A stretch of DNA of 22,393 nucleotides, taken from JAZDEL01 sp043820655. Its GTDB lineage: Archaea > Iainarchaeota > Iainarchaeia > Iainarchaeales > JAZDEL01. Under the pieces are notes generated by a model. It saw nothing but the letters and a program-made list of their open reading frames with translations, was not told the DNA's origin and did no database searches. The position numbers and the translations under genes are program-made. Location of the stretch: the NCBI GenBank assembly GCA_043820655.1, contig JBDRDO010000057.1, forward strand, positions 1-22,393, read 5' to 3'. Shown one piece after another: positions 1 to 8,523 of the stretch; position 1 is the first letter of the stretch; each line of letters starts with the position of its first letter.

Positions 1-188
1 ATTTATATTCATTTCTATAACCTAATAATTGAGTATATTAGTCACCTGTAGCGAATTTCGGGACGGGTGAGTTCAATCACACTCAAAAACTGCGCGCATT
101 GCATTTGAATTTGGATTAAGCCTTAAGGCTCAGCGCCAGCCATGCCCCGAGTAATACAGGCAGAAGGCAAAGGATTGGATGGATTTCA
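1..188. other. AT-rich leader upstream of rpoH
   Basis: No gene is supported here. The first 40 bases are AT-rich (for example gtatatta at 32-39) and could hold the promoter of the RNA polymerase operon, but no TATA box sits at the usual distance from a convincing start codon. The rpoH frame stays open back to a TAA at 117-119 without an ATG, so translation must begin at a non-ATG codon near 189. I looked for a tRNA around the gttcaatc at 72-79 and could not fold one. Confidence 0.4.
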
Positions 189-422
189 TTGGTGCTGGAC
201 AAAGTTGGTGAGCATTTTCTTGTGCCTAAGCATGAAATTGTGCCTGAGGACAAAGTGGGCGAAGTTCTGAAAAGATACAACGCAACACCGGATAAATTGC
301 CGCGCATATTAAAGAACGACCCAGCACTTGAGGAAATCGGGGCGAAGAAAGGGGATGTACTAAAAATTACAAGGGACAGCCTGACGGCGGGAAAGGCAAT
401 TTTCTTCCGCATTGTGAGATAA
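189..422 (+). CDS. rpoH: RNA polymerase subunit H (RPB5 C-terminal homologue)
   Basis: This is the 77-residue archaeal RpoH, equivalent to the C-terminal jaw domain of eukaryotic RPB5. It binds the largest subunit near downstream DNA. The family core is visible: HFLVPKHEIVP near the N-terminus, a middle KRYN..PDKLPRI stretch, then EEIGAKKGDV and the closing S.TAG....R segment. Length matches the usual 75-85 residues. The start is TTG at 189; GTG at 192 is the next possibility, and no ATG is available in frame. It is the first gene of the RNAP operon, 17 nt before rpoB'', as in many euryarchaea. No strong Shine-Dalgarno is seen, so the exact start is uncertain by one or two codons. Confidence 0.93.
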   Translation: MVLDKVGEHFLVPKHEIVPEDKVGEVLKRYNATPDKLPRILKNDPALEEIGAKKGDVLKITRDSLTAGKAIFFRIVR

Positions 423-439
423 TTGGAGAGTGTTTATAC

Positions 440-1903
440 TTGGATGGATGGCCGCTGATTGATGCATACTTCCGCGACAGAAGCATTGCGAAGATGGAGA
501 TTGACTCATTCAACCAGTTCATGGACAGGAAGCTTGACGAAATTGTTGATGAGAACAGGTTTATTGCCCCCAAAATTGAGGAGGTCAAGATTGAGCTTGA
601 TAAAGTCGAGGTGCAGAAGCCGCGCATTATTGAGGCGGACGGGAGCCCGAGGTATGATTTTTACCCCATGGAGGCAAGGACAAGGAACAGAACCTATTCG
701 GGACCCATATACCTGACAATGCGTTTGCTGAGAAGGGATGTTCAGCAGGATCTGAAGCGCGCATACATAGGGGAAATGCCGATAATGCTTAAATCAAGCA
801 AGTGCTGGCTTGAGGGCAAGACAGAAGATGAGCTTATTTCAATGGGCGAGGACCCGAAGGATTTCGGGGGATATTTTGTAATTAACGGCTCCGAGAAGGC
901 GCTGATGACGCAGGAAGTTCTTGCTTCCGACAGGGTGCTGGTGAGCGAGCAGGCACAGGAAAAAATGATTGCGGAAGTCATAAGCACGCGCGGTGCATTC
1001 AAAGGCAGGGTGAGAATTATGCGCGGGCCTGACGGAATGCTTACAATTACGTTCCCATCATCCCCGAGGAAATTAAGGCTGTTTGTTTTGTTAAAGGCGC
1101 TCGGGCTGAGCAGCCCGAAGCAGATGCAGGAGGCGTTCTCTGACGAGGTTGAGGTTCAGAATGATGTACTGCTTAATATTGAAAACATAGGCCTGCGCAC
1201 GGAGAAGGAGGCGCTTGACAAAATAGGGAAGTTTGTTGCACCCGGGCAGGTCGAGGAATACAGGCTAAGGCGCGCACAGGAAGTTATTGATGCATTTTTG
1301 CTGCCGCACATCGGGCAGGAGCAGAAGGACCGTTTGGCAAAGGCATACTACTTGGTGATGATGGCAACCAAAGCGATTGAAAGGGCGCAGGGGTTGAGGG
1401 AGGATGACGATAAGGACCACTACAGCAACAAGAGGCTGGAGCTTAGCGGGAAATTAATGGAACATCTGTTCAGGTATTCTTTCAAGTATTTCATCAAGGA
1501 CATTAAGTTCCAGATTGACAGGACTGTAACACGCAGGAGGAAGCTTAACATAAGCACTATTGTTAGGCCGGGTGCGGTTACGGAAAGAATAAGGTTTGCA
1601 ATGAGCACAGGCAACTGGATCGGCAGGAGCACGGGGGTTAGCAAGTTCATGGACCGCGTGAATTATTTAAGCCCGCTTACGGATTTGAGAAAGGTTAAAA
1701 GCCCGCTGGACAAGAACAGGGAGCTGTATGAGGCAAGGGATGTGCACGGAACGCACTGGGGAAGGCTTGGGCCTATTGAGACTCCCGATGGGCCGCAGTG
1801 TGGGCTTGTGAAGAACCTTGCACTGCTTGCGGAAGTAACAACTGAAACAGAGGAAGAGCCTGTTGAAAAATTAATCAGGGAAATGGGAGTGAAACTGCGC
1901 TAG
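440..1903 (+). CDS. rpoB2: RNA polymerase subunit B'' (N-terminal half of RPB2)
   Basis: This 487-residue protein is the N-terminal half of the second-largest RNAP subunit, forming the protrusion, lobe and fork regions. Landmarks are GGYFVINGSEKAL (protrusion/lobe), the RPGAVTERIRFAMSTGNW region, and near the end THWGRLGPIETPDG followed by CGLVKNLALLAEV, the fork-loop signature. The family more often reads GRICPxETPEG, so this copy is somewhat divergent. The start is TTG at 440 with GGAG at 425-428; the nearby ATGs at 444 and 448 are out of frame. The protein ends at the usual euryarchaeal split point, and rpoB' begins 22 nt later, so this is a genuine two-gene RPB2 and not a frameshift. Confidence 0.95.
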   Translation: MDGWPLIDAYFRDRSIAKMEIDSFNQFMDRKLDEIVDENRFIAPKIEEVKIELDKVEVQKPRIIEADGSPRYDFYPMEARTRNRTYSGPIYLTMRLLRRDVQQDLKRAYIGEMPIMLKSSKCWLEGKTEDELISMGEDPKDFGGYFVINGSEKALMTQEVLASDRVLVSEQAQEKMIAEVISTRGAFKGRVRIMRGPDGMLTITFPSSPRKLRLFVLLKALGLSSPKQMQEAFSDEVEVQNDVLLNIENIGLRTEKEALDKIGKFVAPGQVEEYRLRRAQEVIDAFLLPHIGQEQKDRLAKAYYLVMMATKAIERAQGLREDDDKDHYSNKRLELSGKLMEHLFRYSFKYFIKDIKFQIDRTVTRRRKLNISTIVRPGAVTERIRFAMSTGNWIGRSTGVSKFMDRVNYLSPLTDLRKVKSPLDKNRELYEARDVHGTHWGRLGPIETPDGPQCGLVKNLALLAEVTTETEEEPVEKLIREMGVKLR

Positions 1904-1925
1904 CGCAAGCGCAAAAGGTGTAAAT

Positions 1926-3740
1926 ATGGCTGCAAAGGCAAAAGTGTACATCAACGGCCGTTTGATCGGGTTCCACCCCAGCCCGGAGAAGCTTACTGCG
2001 GAGCTTATAAACAAGAGGCGCCAGGGGAAGATGGCTGCGCGCATTAACATTGCTTTCCACGAGGACACGAACGAGGTTTATGTGAATACCGATGCGGGAA
2101 GGGTGCAGAGGCCTGTGATTGTTGTGGAGGACGCGAAGCCAAGGCTCAATGACGAGCACATAAATCAGCTCAAGGAGGGCAAGATGGGCTGGCAGGACCT
2201 GATAGAGAAGGGGATTGTCGAATATTTGGATGCCGAAGAGGAGGAGAATGCGCTTATTGCAACTGAGGTTGAGGAACTCACAAAGGAGCACACGCACATT
2301 GAGATAGACCCCACAGTAACGCTCAGCATTATAAGCTCAATGATCCCTTACCTGCAGTATGACCTTGCGGGAAAGGTCCTGCACGGCGCAAAAATGTTCA
2401 AGCAGGCACAGGGCATTAGCGGCATAAATTACAATTTACGTACGGACACCGAGGCATATCTGCTTTATTATCCGCAGAAGGCACTTGTCAAGACAAAGAC
2501 AATGGATATGCTTGAGCTTGACAGGCGGCCGCAGGTACAGAACCTTGTTGTTGCGATAATGCCGTACCGCGGATTCAATATTTTAGATGCCGTTGTGCTG
2601 AACAAGGGCGCAATTGACAGGGGGCTTGCGAGGAGCGCTTATTTCAGGACATACGAGTGTTCAGAAGAAAGATATCCCGGCGGGCAGGTTGACAGGTTTG
2701 AGGTTCCTGATGAGGAAACCACCGGCTTTTTGGGGGAAGAGGCCTACAATAAAATTGGCGAAGACGGGCTGGTGCAGGTTGAAAGTTATGTGGGGGAGAG
2801 GGATGTTGTTGTTGGAAGAACCTCCCCTCCGAGGTTCCTTGAGGAAATAACTGAATTTGGCGTGGCAAAGGAGAAGCGCAGGGAAAGCTCACACATAATA
2901 AGGAAGGGCAAGGAGGGCTTCGTGGACAGGGTCATAATTACCGAGGCGGAATCAGGAAGCAAGCTTGTGAAGATTAAGATAAGGGGCGAGATGGTGCCGC
3001 TGGTCGGGGATAAGTTCAGCTCAAAGCACGGGCAGAAAGGAGTGGTAGGGGCGATTATTCCTGAAGAAGATATGCCGTTTACAGTTAACGGAATTAAGCC
3101 TGATTTGATACTTAACCCGCACTCAATCCCGAGCAGGATGACAATCGGGCACCTGATTGAGATGCTTGCGGGAAAGGCGGCATCAATGCGCGGGGAGGCT
3201 GTTGACGGCACGCCTTTCAATGACATGAAAGTTAGCGAGCTTAGGAAAGTTTTGCAGGAGCACGGCCTGCGCGGAGACGGGAAGGAAACATTTTATGACG
3301 GCACAACAGGGGAAAGGATTGAGGCCGAGATTTTTACAGGAATAGTCGCTTACAGGAGGCTGTTCCACATGGTGAAGCACAAAATGCAGGCAAGGTCAAA
3401 GGGGCCTGTGCAGATACTCACAAGGCAGCCGACCGAAGGAAAGGAAAAAGAGGGCGGTCTGCGCTTCGGGGAGATGGAAGGGGAAACACTGGTAGGGCAC
3501 GGCGCGGCAATGCTTTTGCAGGAGAAGTTTATTGAGGATTCGGATAAGGTTATTGAGCTTGTGTGCGAGAAGTGCGGAGTTATTGCGGTTAACGACCAGA
3601 TAAGGAACAGGCGCTACTGCCCGATTTGCACAGGGAGCAAGGTTTATCCTGTTGAGATGGCATACGGCTTCAAGCTCCTGCTTGAGGAACTGAAGGCGCT
3701 TGGAATTTATCCGAAACTTAACATAGGGGACAAGGTGTGA
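1926..3740 (+). CDS. rpoB1: RNA polymerase subunit B' (C-terminal half of RPB2)
   Basis: This 604-residue protein is the C-terminal half of RPB2, with the hybrid-binding region, wall and clamp. It shows the GDKFSSKHGQKGVVG motif (about residues 361-375), which lines the active site and contacts the RNA-DNA hybrid, followed by PDLILNPHSIPSRMTIGHL, typical of RPB2 and bacterial beta. A C-terminal zinc site is formed by C547, C550, C565 and C568, and the clamp end MAYGFKLLLEEL closes the protein. The ATG at 1926 is preceded by AAGGTG at 1915-1920. It lies 4 nt before rpoA', which suggests translational coupling. No unusual truncation is seen. Confidence 0.95.
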   Translation: MAAKAKVYINGRLIGFHPSPEKLTAELINKRRQGKMAARINIAFHEDTNEVYVNTDAGRVQRPVIVVEDAKPRLNDEHINQLKEGKMGWQDLIEKGIVEYLDAEEEENALIATEVEELTKEHTHIEIDPTVTLSIISSMIPYLQYDLAGKVLHGAKMFKQAQGISGINYNLRTDTEAYLLYYPQKALVKTKTMDMLELDRRPQVQNLVVAIMPYRGFNILDAVVLNKGAIDRGLARSAYFRTYECSEERYPGGQVDRFEVPDEETTGFLGEEAYNKIGEDGLVQVESYVGERDVVVGRTSPPRFLEEITEFGVAKEKRRESSHIIRKGKEGFVDRVIITEAESGSKLVKIKIRGEMVPLVGDKFSSKHGQKGVVGAIIPEEDMPFTVNGIKPDLILNPHSIPSRMTIGHLIEMLAGKAASMRGEAVDGTPFNDMKVSELRKVLQEHGLRGDGKETFYDGTTGERIEAEIFTGIVAYRRLFHMVKHKMQARSKGPVQILTRQPTEGKEKEGGLRFGEMEGETLVGHGAAMLLQEKFIEDSDKVIELVCEKCGVIAVNDQIRNRRYCPICTGSKVYPVEMAYGFKLLLEELKALGIYPKLNIGDKV

Positions 3741-3744
3741 TACA

Positions 3745-6366
3745 ATGCTGACAAAGAAAATAATATCCGTTGATTTCCATGTGCTGAGCCCTGCACAGGT
3801 AAGGAAGATGTCGGCGCTTGAGGTTAAGAGCCCCGAGACTTATGATAAGGACGGCTATCCGATGGAGGCAGGATTGATGGATCCGCATCTCGGAGTAATA
3901 AACCCTGGGCTGAGGTGCAAAACCTGCGGGCAGAGGATGAAACAGTGCCCGGGCCACTTCGGACATCTTGAGCTTGTCAGGCCTGTCGTGCATTCGGAAT
4001 TCGGAAAAAAAGTTGAGCTGCTGCTGCATGTGACATGCAAGGAGTGCGGGAAGATTGCATTACCGCAGGAAACAATTGACGATTACACAAAGAAGATGCG
4101 CGACGGGGAGGATGTAACAAAGAGGATTGCGCTGAAGGCAAAGAAAATAAAGAAATGCCCGCACTGCAATGCCGAGCGCGGGGATGTTTTGCTTGACAAG
4201 CCAACAAACTTCTACTACAATAAGGAAAGGCTCTATCCCACACAGATAAGGGAATGGCTTGAGAAGATTCCCGATGAGGATGTTGCGCTTTTTGGCTATG
4301 GGGCGGACGGGCTGAGACCTGAATGGTTTGTTATGACTGTTTTGCAGGTGCCTGCAATTACAATAAGGCCGAGCATAACGCTTGACACAGGCATTCGTTC
4401 AGAGGATGATTTAACACATAAGCTTGTTGACATTATAAGGATTAATTTAAGGCTGAAGGACAATATTGATGCAGGTGCGCCGCAGCTTATTATTGAGGAC
4501 CTGTGGGATTTACTGCAGTACCATGTTACAACTTATTTCAATAACAATACCGCAGGCGTTCCTCCCGCAAAGCACAGGTCAGGCAGGGCGTTAAGAACGC
4601 TTGTGCAGCGCCTGCAGGGGAAGAAGGGCAGGTTCAGGTATAATTTAACGGGAAAGAGGGTTAACTTTGCGGCAAGGTCAATTATAAGCCCTGATGCGTA
4701 TCTTGCGATAAATGAACTCGGCGTTCCCGAGGAAATCGCAAAGGCACTCACTGTGCCGGAGTTTGTGACAAAATACAACATCAAGGAAATGAAGAAGCTG
4801 GTTAAGGGCGGAACATCTGTTTATGTGACGCGCCCCGACGGGATGAAGAAGAAAATTACTGAAATGAACCTTGAGGAAATTGTGAATGAGCTTGACATAG
4901 GATATAAGGTTGAGAGGCAGCTGATGGACGGGGATGTTGTTATTTTCAACAGGCAGCCCTCACTCCACAGGCTGAGCATGCTGGCCCATAAGGCAAGAAT
5001 TATGCCTGACAAGACATTCAAGCTGAACCCCATTGTCTGCAAGCCGTACAATGCGGATTTCGACGGGGATGAGATGAACATGCACGTGCCGCAGACGGAA
5101 GAGGGCATAACCGAGGCGGAGGAATTAATGAGTGTTGAAAACCAGGTTATAAGCCCGAGATATGGTGCGCCTGTGATAATACTTGACGAGGACGGCATAA
5201 GCGGATGTTATATACTCACGCTTAAAAGCACGAAGTTCGGTAAGGAGAAGGCAATGCAGTACCTGCACACTGCGGGGGTGAAGGATTTGCCTAAGCCGGA
5301 TATGGGGCAGGAATATTCAGGGAAGCTTATATTTTCACAGCTCCTGCCAAAGGGCCTGAATTTGGAGTACAAGACAAAGACATGTAAAATGCTCCAGCGC
5401 GCGGGAAAGTGCAGTGACTGCACAAAGGAGAAATGCAAACACGATGCTTATGTGAAGATAAAGGACGGAAACCTGCTTTGCGGGATTATAGATGAGGTTT
5501 CATTGGGAGAGGGTGACGGAAGGCTTGTTGACACGCTTGCAAGGAAATACCCGTCAAATATTATTGCGGACTTTTATCTGAATACATCAAAGATCGTTGA
5601 GGATTTGGTCACAACATGCGGAATGACAGTTAGTTTGGACGAATTTGAAACATCTGACAATGTCAAAAAGGTTAAGGACCGCGCAATTAAGGAAGAGATT
5701 GAGAAGAGCGATGAACTGGTTAAGATGTTCCACAGCGGCAAGCTTGAGCATATTCCGGGGAGGACACTTGCGGAAAGCTTTGAGATAAGGATGATGCAGT
5801 TGGGCGCGCATATAAAGGACAAGGTTGAGAAGGTTATACTTGAGGAAAGGATGGACGATGTATTGGGCGAAAATCCAAGGTTTAACAGCACTGTGATGAT
5901 AATGAGCGGCTCAAGGGGAAGCGCGGTTAATCTGACAAATATCTCGGGGCTCTGGGGCCAGGCATCCGTCAGGGAAGGAAGGCCGAAACGCGGGTTCAGG
6001 GACAGGCTGATTACACACAATAAGAAGAAGGATGTGGGCGTGCGAGCGGGAGGATTTATTGAACATAATTTCCTTGAGGGAATGGACAATTACGAGTACT
6101 TCTACCACGCAATGGGGGGAAGGCAGGGTGAGGTTGACACAGGAGTCAGCACAAAGGTTTCGGGCTATCTGTACAGAAGGCTTGCAAACTCACTGAAGGA
6201 TTTGGTTGTGAACAATGACAGCACTGTCAGGAATGCGAACAGCAACATAATCCAGTTTGTTTACGGCGAGGATGGGGTGTTCCCGCAGAAATCTGCGAGG
6301 GGAAAGGCAATGTACCTTGACACGGAAATCGCAAATATTGATGAAGGAAAGGGGAAAAAGGAGTGA
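3745..6366 (+). CDS. rpoA1: RNA polymerase subunit A' (N-terminal part of RPB1)
   Basis: This 873-residue subunit carries the catalytic centre of RNAP. The clamp zinc site (CKTCGQ..KQCPGHFGH) is at about residues 55-75 and a second Cys cluster (CKECGK, then CPHC) follows. GRFRYNLTGKRVNFAARS is the lid/switch region, and the catalytic NADFDGDEMNMH begins at residue 436 with Asp438, 440 and 442 binding Mg. A further Cys cluster (CKMLQRAGKCSDCTKEKC) near residue 545 matches the extra zinc loop seen in archaeal A'. The bridge helix begins near FYHAMGGRQG. It reads VDTGVSTKVSGYLYRRL, where the family normally has T-A-x-S/T-G-Y; Lys804 replaces the near-invariant Ala. A' and A'' are split at the usual archaeal point, 5 nt apart. 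Confidence 0.96.
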   Translation: MLTKKIISVDFHVLSPAQVRKMSALEVKSPETYDKDGYPMEAGLMDPHLGVINPGLRCKTCGQRMKQCPGHFGHLELVRPVVHSEFGKKVELLLHVTCKECGKIALPQETIDDYTKKMRDGEDVTKRIALKAKKIKKCPHCNAERGDVLLDKPTNFYYNKERLYPTQIREWLEKIPDEDVALFGYGADGLRPEWFVMTVLQVPAITIRPSITLDTGIRSEDDLTHKLVDIIRINLRLKDNIDAGAPQLIIEDLWDLLQYHVTTYFNNNTAGVPPAKHRSGRALRTLVQRLQGKKGRFRYNLTGKRVNFAARSIISPDAYLAINELGVPEEIAKALTVPEFVTKYNIKEMKKLVKGGTSVYVTRPDGMKKKITEMNLEEIVNELDIGYKVERQLMDGDVVIFNRQPSLHRLSMLAHKARIMPDKTFKLNPIVCKPYNADFDGDEMNMHVPQTEEGITEAEELMSVENQVISPRYGAPVIILDEDGISGCYILTLKSTKFGKEKAMQYLHTAGVKDLPKPDMGQEYSGKLIFSQLLPKGLNLEYKTKTCKMLQRAGKCSDCTKEKCKHDAYVKIKDGNLLCGIIDEVSLGEGDGRLVDTLARKYPSNIIADFYLNTSKIVEDLVTTCGMTVSLDEFETSDNVKKVKDRAIKEEIEKSDELVKMFHSGKLEHIPGRTLAESFEIRMMQLGAHIKDKVEKVILEERMDDVLGENPRFNSTVMIMSGSRGSAVNLTNISGLWGQASVREGRPKRGFRDRLITHNKKKDVGVRAGGFIEHNFLEGMDNYEYFYHAMGGRQGEVDTGVSTKVSGYLYRRLANSLKDLVVNNDSTVRNANSNIIQFVYGEDGVFPQKSARGKAMYLDTEIANIDEGKGKKE

Positions 6367-6371
6367 GTTGA

Positions 6372-7688
6372 ATGGCTGTTGTAAAGAAAGGTAAGGGCGC
6401 AAAGGGAAAGGCTGTTGGTAAAGGCAATCCTGTGAAGGCAGTGAAAAAGGCGCCGGCGAAGAAGGCCGAAGTTAAGAAGGGCGGCGCAAAGGGAAAGGGT
6501 GCTGTGAAAGGCAAGGCAAAGCCGCGCTCAAAGGAAGTAAAAATAGAGGTAACCAGGGTTTACGCAAAGAATATTATTGAGGATTTTGATTTTCCCCCTT
6601 CACTGCTCGAGGAATTTGATGGCAGGGCGGATGTCGGAAGGATGAGCGCCAAGGCCAAAGAGGAACTGCTTGTTAGCCTGAAGAAAAGGTACGATGAAAC
6701 AAAGGTTGAGTCGGGCGAGGCTGTGGGGATTATTGCCGCACAGAGTTTAGGCGAGCCCGGAACGCAGCTGACACTTAGGACAAAGCACTATGCGGGTTCG
6801 GCTGAAGTTTCCGTGGGTTCGGGAATACAAAGGGTTGAGGAGCTTGTGGACGGCAGAAGCAAGGCAAAGTACCCAACTATGACAATTTACATTGAAGGCA
6901 ATGAGGCAAGGAAGAACTATGAGAAGGCGGAGGCATTTGCAAAATCGCTGATTGATGTCAGGGTGCAGGATGTTGTTGCCGTAAATGAGGACTTTGCAAA
7001 GGAGAAGATGACAATTGAGGTTTTGCGCGATAAGTGCAAAGAGCGCGGCGTGAATATTCCCGATCTCGTGGACAAGATAGAGAAGAACATGAAGCTTAAG
7101 GCAAGGAAGAGGCAGGATGCACTGGATTTCAGCCTGAAGAAAGAGGCTCTGCTTAAGGTACGGCGCCTGCTGAACAAACTGCGCAATACGCGTGTGCAGG
7201 GCGTTCGCGGGATTGACAAAACAATTGTGGTTAAGGAAGGCGATGAATACGTGATTAAAACCTCGGGCACAAATATGAAGGTTGTGCTGAAGATGGATGA
7301 GGTTGACGGGAGGCGCACAACAACAAACGACATAAAGGAGATAAGCAAGGTATTGGGAATTGAGGCGGGGAGGGTTGCAATTGCAAAGGAACTCTCAAAA
7401 GTGCTGAAGGAAAATAACATTGCGGTTGATTTAAGGCATATAATGCTGCTTGCGGATTTGATGTGCTATGATGGAGAGGTTAAGGGAATTGTAAGGACGG
7501 GAATTGCAAGGGACAAGGCCTCGCCGTTTGCGAGGGCGGCATTTGAGGAAACAGTTAAGCATTTGCTTGATGCGGCATTCAAGGGCGAGAGGGAGAATCT
7601 GTCAGGGGTTGTAGAGAACATCATAGTCGGACAGCCGATTAAAGTTGGAACAGGCACTGTTGACCTTGTGATGAAAATCGGGAAATGA
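6372..7688 (+). CDS. rpoA2: RNA polymerase subunit A'' with basic N-terminal tail
   Basis: This is the C-terminal portion of RPB1, completing the active site with the trigger loop, jaw and cleft. The trigger-loop segment SLGEPGTQLTLRTKHYAG covers about residues 125-142. The family motif is TFHYAG or TFHIGG; here Lys138 replaces the near-invariant Phe beside catalytic His139. The following V..G.QRVEELVDGR region is also divergent. The first roughly 55 residues are a Lys/Ala/Gly-rich low-complexity tail resembling histone H1 tails, and the conserved fold starts only near residue 57. Total length (438) exceeds the usual 380-400 because of this tail. The frame is open and coding throughout, so the tail looks real, but a later start would remove it and needs checking. 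Confidence 0.93.
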   Translation: MAVVKKGKGAKGKAVGKGNPVKAVKKAPAKKAEVKKGGAKGKGAVKGKAKPRSKEVKIEVTRVYAKNIIEDFDFPPSLLEEFDGRADVGRMSAKAKEELLVSLKKRYDETKVESGEAVGIIAAQSLGEPGTQLTLRTKHYAGSAEVSVGSGIQRVEELVDGRSKAKYPTMTIYIEGNEARKNYEKAEAFAKSLIDVRVQDVVAVNEDFAKEKMTIEVLRDKCKERGVNIPDLVDKIEKNMKLKARKRQDALDFSLKKEALLKVRRLLNKLRNTRVQGVRGIDKTIVVKEGDEYVIKTSGTNMKVVLKMDEVDGRRTTTNDIKEISKVLGIEAGRVAIAKELSKVLKENNIAVDLRHIMLLADLMCYDGEVKGIVRTGIARDKASPFARAAFEETVKHLLDAAFKGERENLSGVVENIIVGQPIKVGTGTVDLVMKIGK

Positions 7689-7723
7689 AAAATGAGGGAT
7701 TGAAACAGGAATGGGTGAGTTAA

Positions 7724-8080
7724 ATGGCTTCGGTGAAAAAGGCAAAATCAGGGAAAAATCAGAAGGCAAAGGCTGCAGGAATTGATGCGGCGCGTGAGAT
7801 ACGGCGTGCTGTTGACACGGGAGAGGTTGTTTTCGGCGAAAAACAGAGCGAAAAAAGCATTTTAAAGGGAGAGGGAGAACTAATTATTATAAGCGCAAAT
7901 ACCCCGGTGCGCGTAAAGGAAAGGGCAGAGGGGCAGGCAAGGGTTTCAGGAATGCCAATATATGGTTTTGCAGGGAGCGCAAGGGAGCTTGGTGCGGTCT
8001 GTGGAAAGCCTTTCGTGGTTTCGGTAATGGCAGTGAAGAATGCAGGGAAAAGCAAGGTACTAGAATTGACAAAACAGTGA
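7724..8080 (+). CDS. rpl30e: Ribosomal protein L30e
   Basis: This 118-residue protein is the archaeal large-subunit protein L30e, a kink-turn-binding relative of L7Ae. The family features are AAREIRRAVDTGEVVFGEKQS, the central beta strand ELIIISANTPV, and the closing LGAVCGKPFVVSVMAV. L30e lies between rpoA'' and nusA in most archaea, so context supports the call. The ATG at 7724 has GGTGAG at 7714-7719. The N-terminus has a short basic extension (about 18 residues rich in Lys and Ala) that echoes the one on the neighbouring RpoA''. Confidence 0.93.
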   Translation: MASVKKAKSGKNQKAKAAGIDAAREIRRAVDTGEVVFGEKQSEKSILKGEGELIIISANTPVRVKERAEGQARVSGMPIYGFAGSARELGAVCGKPFVVSVMAVKNAGKSKVLELTKQ

Positions 8081-8091
8081 GTGTGCAGTAA

Positions 8092-8523
8092 ATGAAAATG
8101 GGAAACCGCGAAATACAATATATCAATGCCCTGGAGAGCATAACCGGCGCGAATGCACGGGGGTGCGTCATAACTCCCAATGCAGTTATGTTTATGGTAA
8201 GTGCAGATCAGATGAAATTCGCAATAGGGAAGGATGGAAAGAACATAAAACGTGTCAGGGAGAAGCTTGGAGTGAATATTGATATTTTTGAGTATGCTGA
8301 AAGGCCTGAAGATTTTGTGGTAAAGGCACTGAAAGGGATTAAGATGGACAATATTGAGGTAAAGTCAGGTTCGGGCGAGAAAAGCATGAGCCTTGGCATT
8401 GACGCTGAGAACAGGAAGAAGCTTATGATAAATCCGGGAAGGATGAAGAGCGTGCGTGCCATTGTGAAAGAGGGTTATGGCATAGGCAGCATTAAATTTT
8501 CAGGGGGCATGCAATATGGCTAG
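8092..8523 (+). CDS. nusA: Archaeal NusA-type KH-domain protein
   Basis: This 143-residue protein matches the short archaeal NusA, made only of tandem KH RNA-binding domains and lacking the bacterial N-terminal RNAP-binding and S1 domains. The first KH core is MKFAIGKDGKNIKRVREKLG; a second KH-like segment lies near the C-terminus with NPGRMKSVRAIVKEGYG. It probably acts on transcription elongation or termination or in RNA handling; the archaeal role is not firmly established. ATG at 8092 is taken as start, with ATG 8098 as an alternative. Its last 8 bases overlap the S12 start, indicating translational coupling with the ribosomal genes. Confidence 0.92.
   Translation: MKMGNREIQYINALESITGANARGCVITPNAVMFMVSADQMKFAIGKDGKNIKRVREKLGVNIDIFEYAERPEDFVVKALKGIKMDNIEVKSGSGEKSMSLGIDAENRKKLMINPGRMKSVRAIVKEGYGIGSIKFSGGMQYG

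Noticed and set aside
60..130. Possible tRNA T-arm (gttcaatc) upstream of rpoH
   Set aside because: The flanking bases do not form a 5-bp T-stem, and no acceptor or anticodon arm could be folded on either strand.
1871..1940. rpoB interrupted by a frameshift or stop
   Set aside because: The break is at the known B''/B' split of archaea; the second gene has its own ATG and Shine-Dalgarno.
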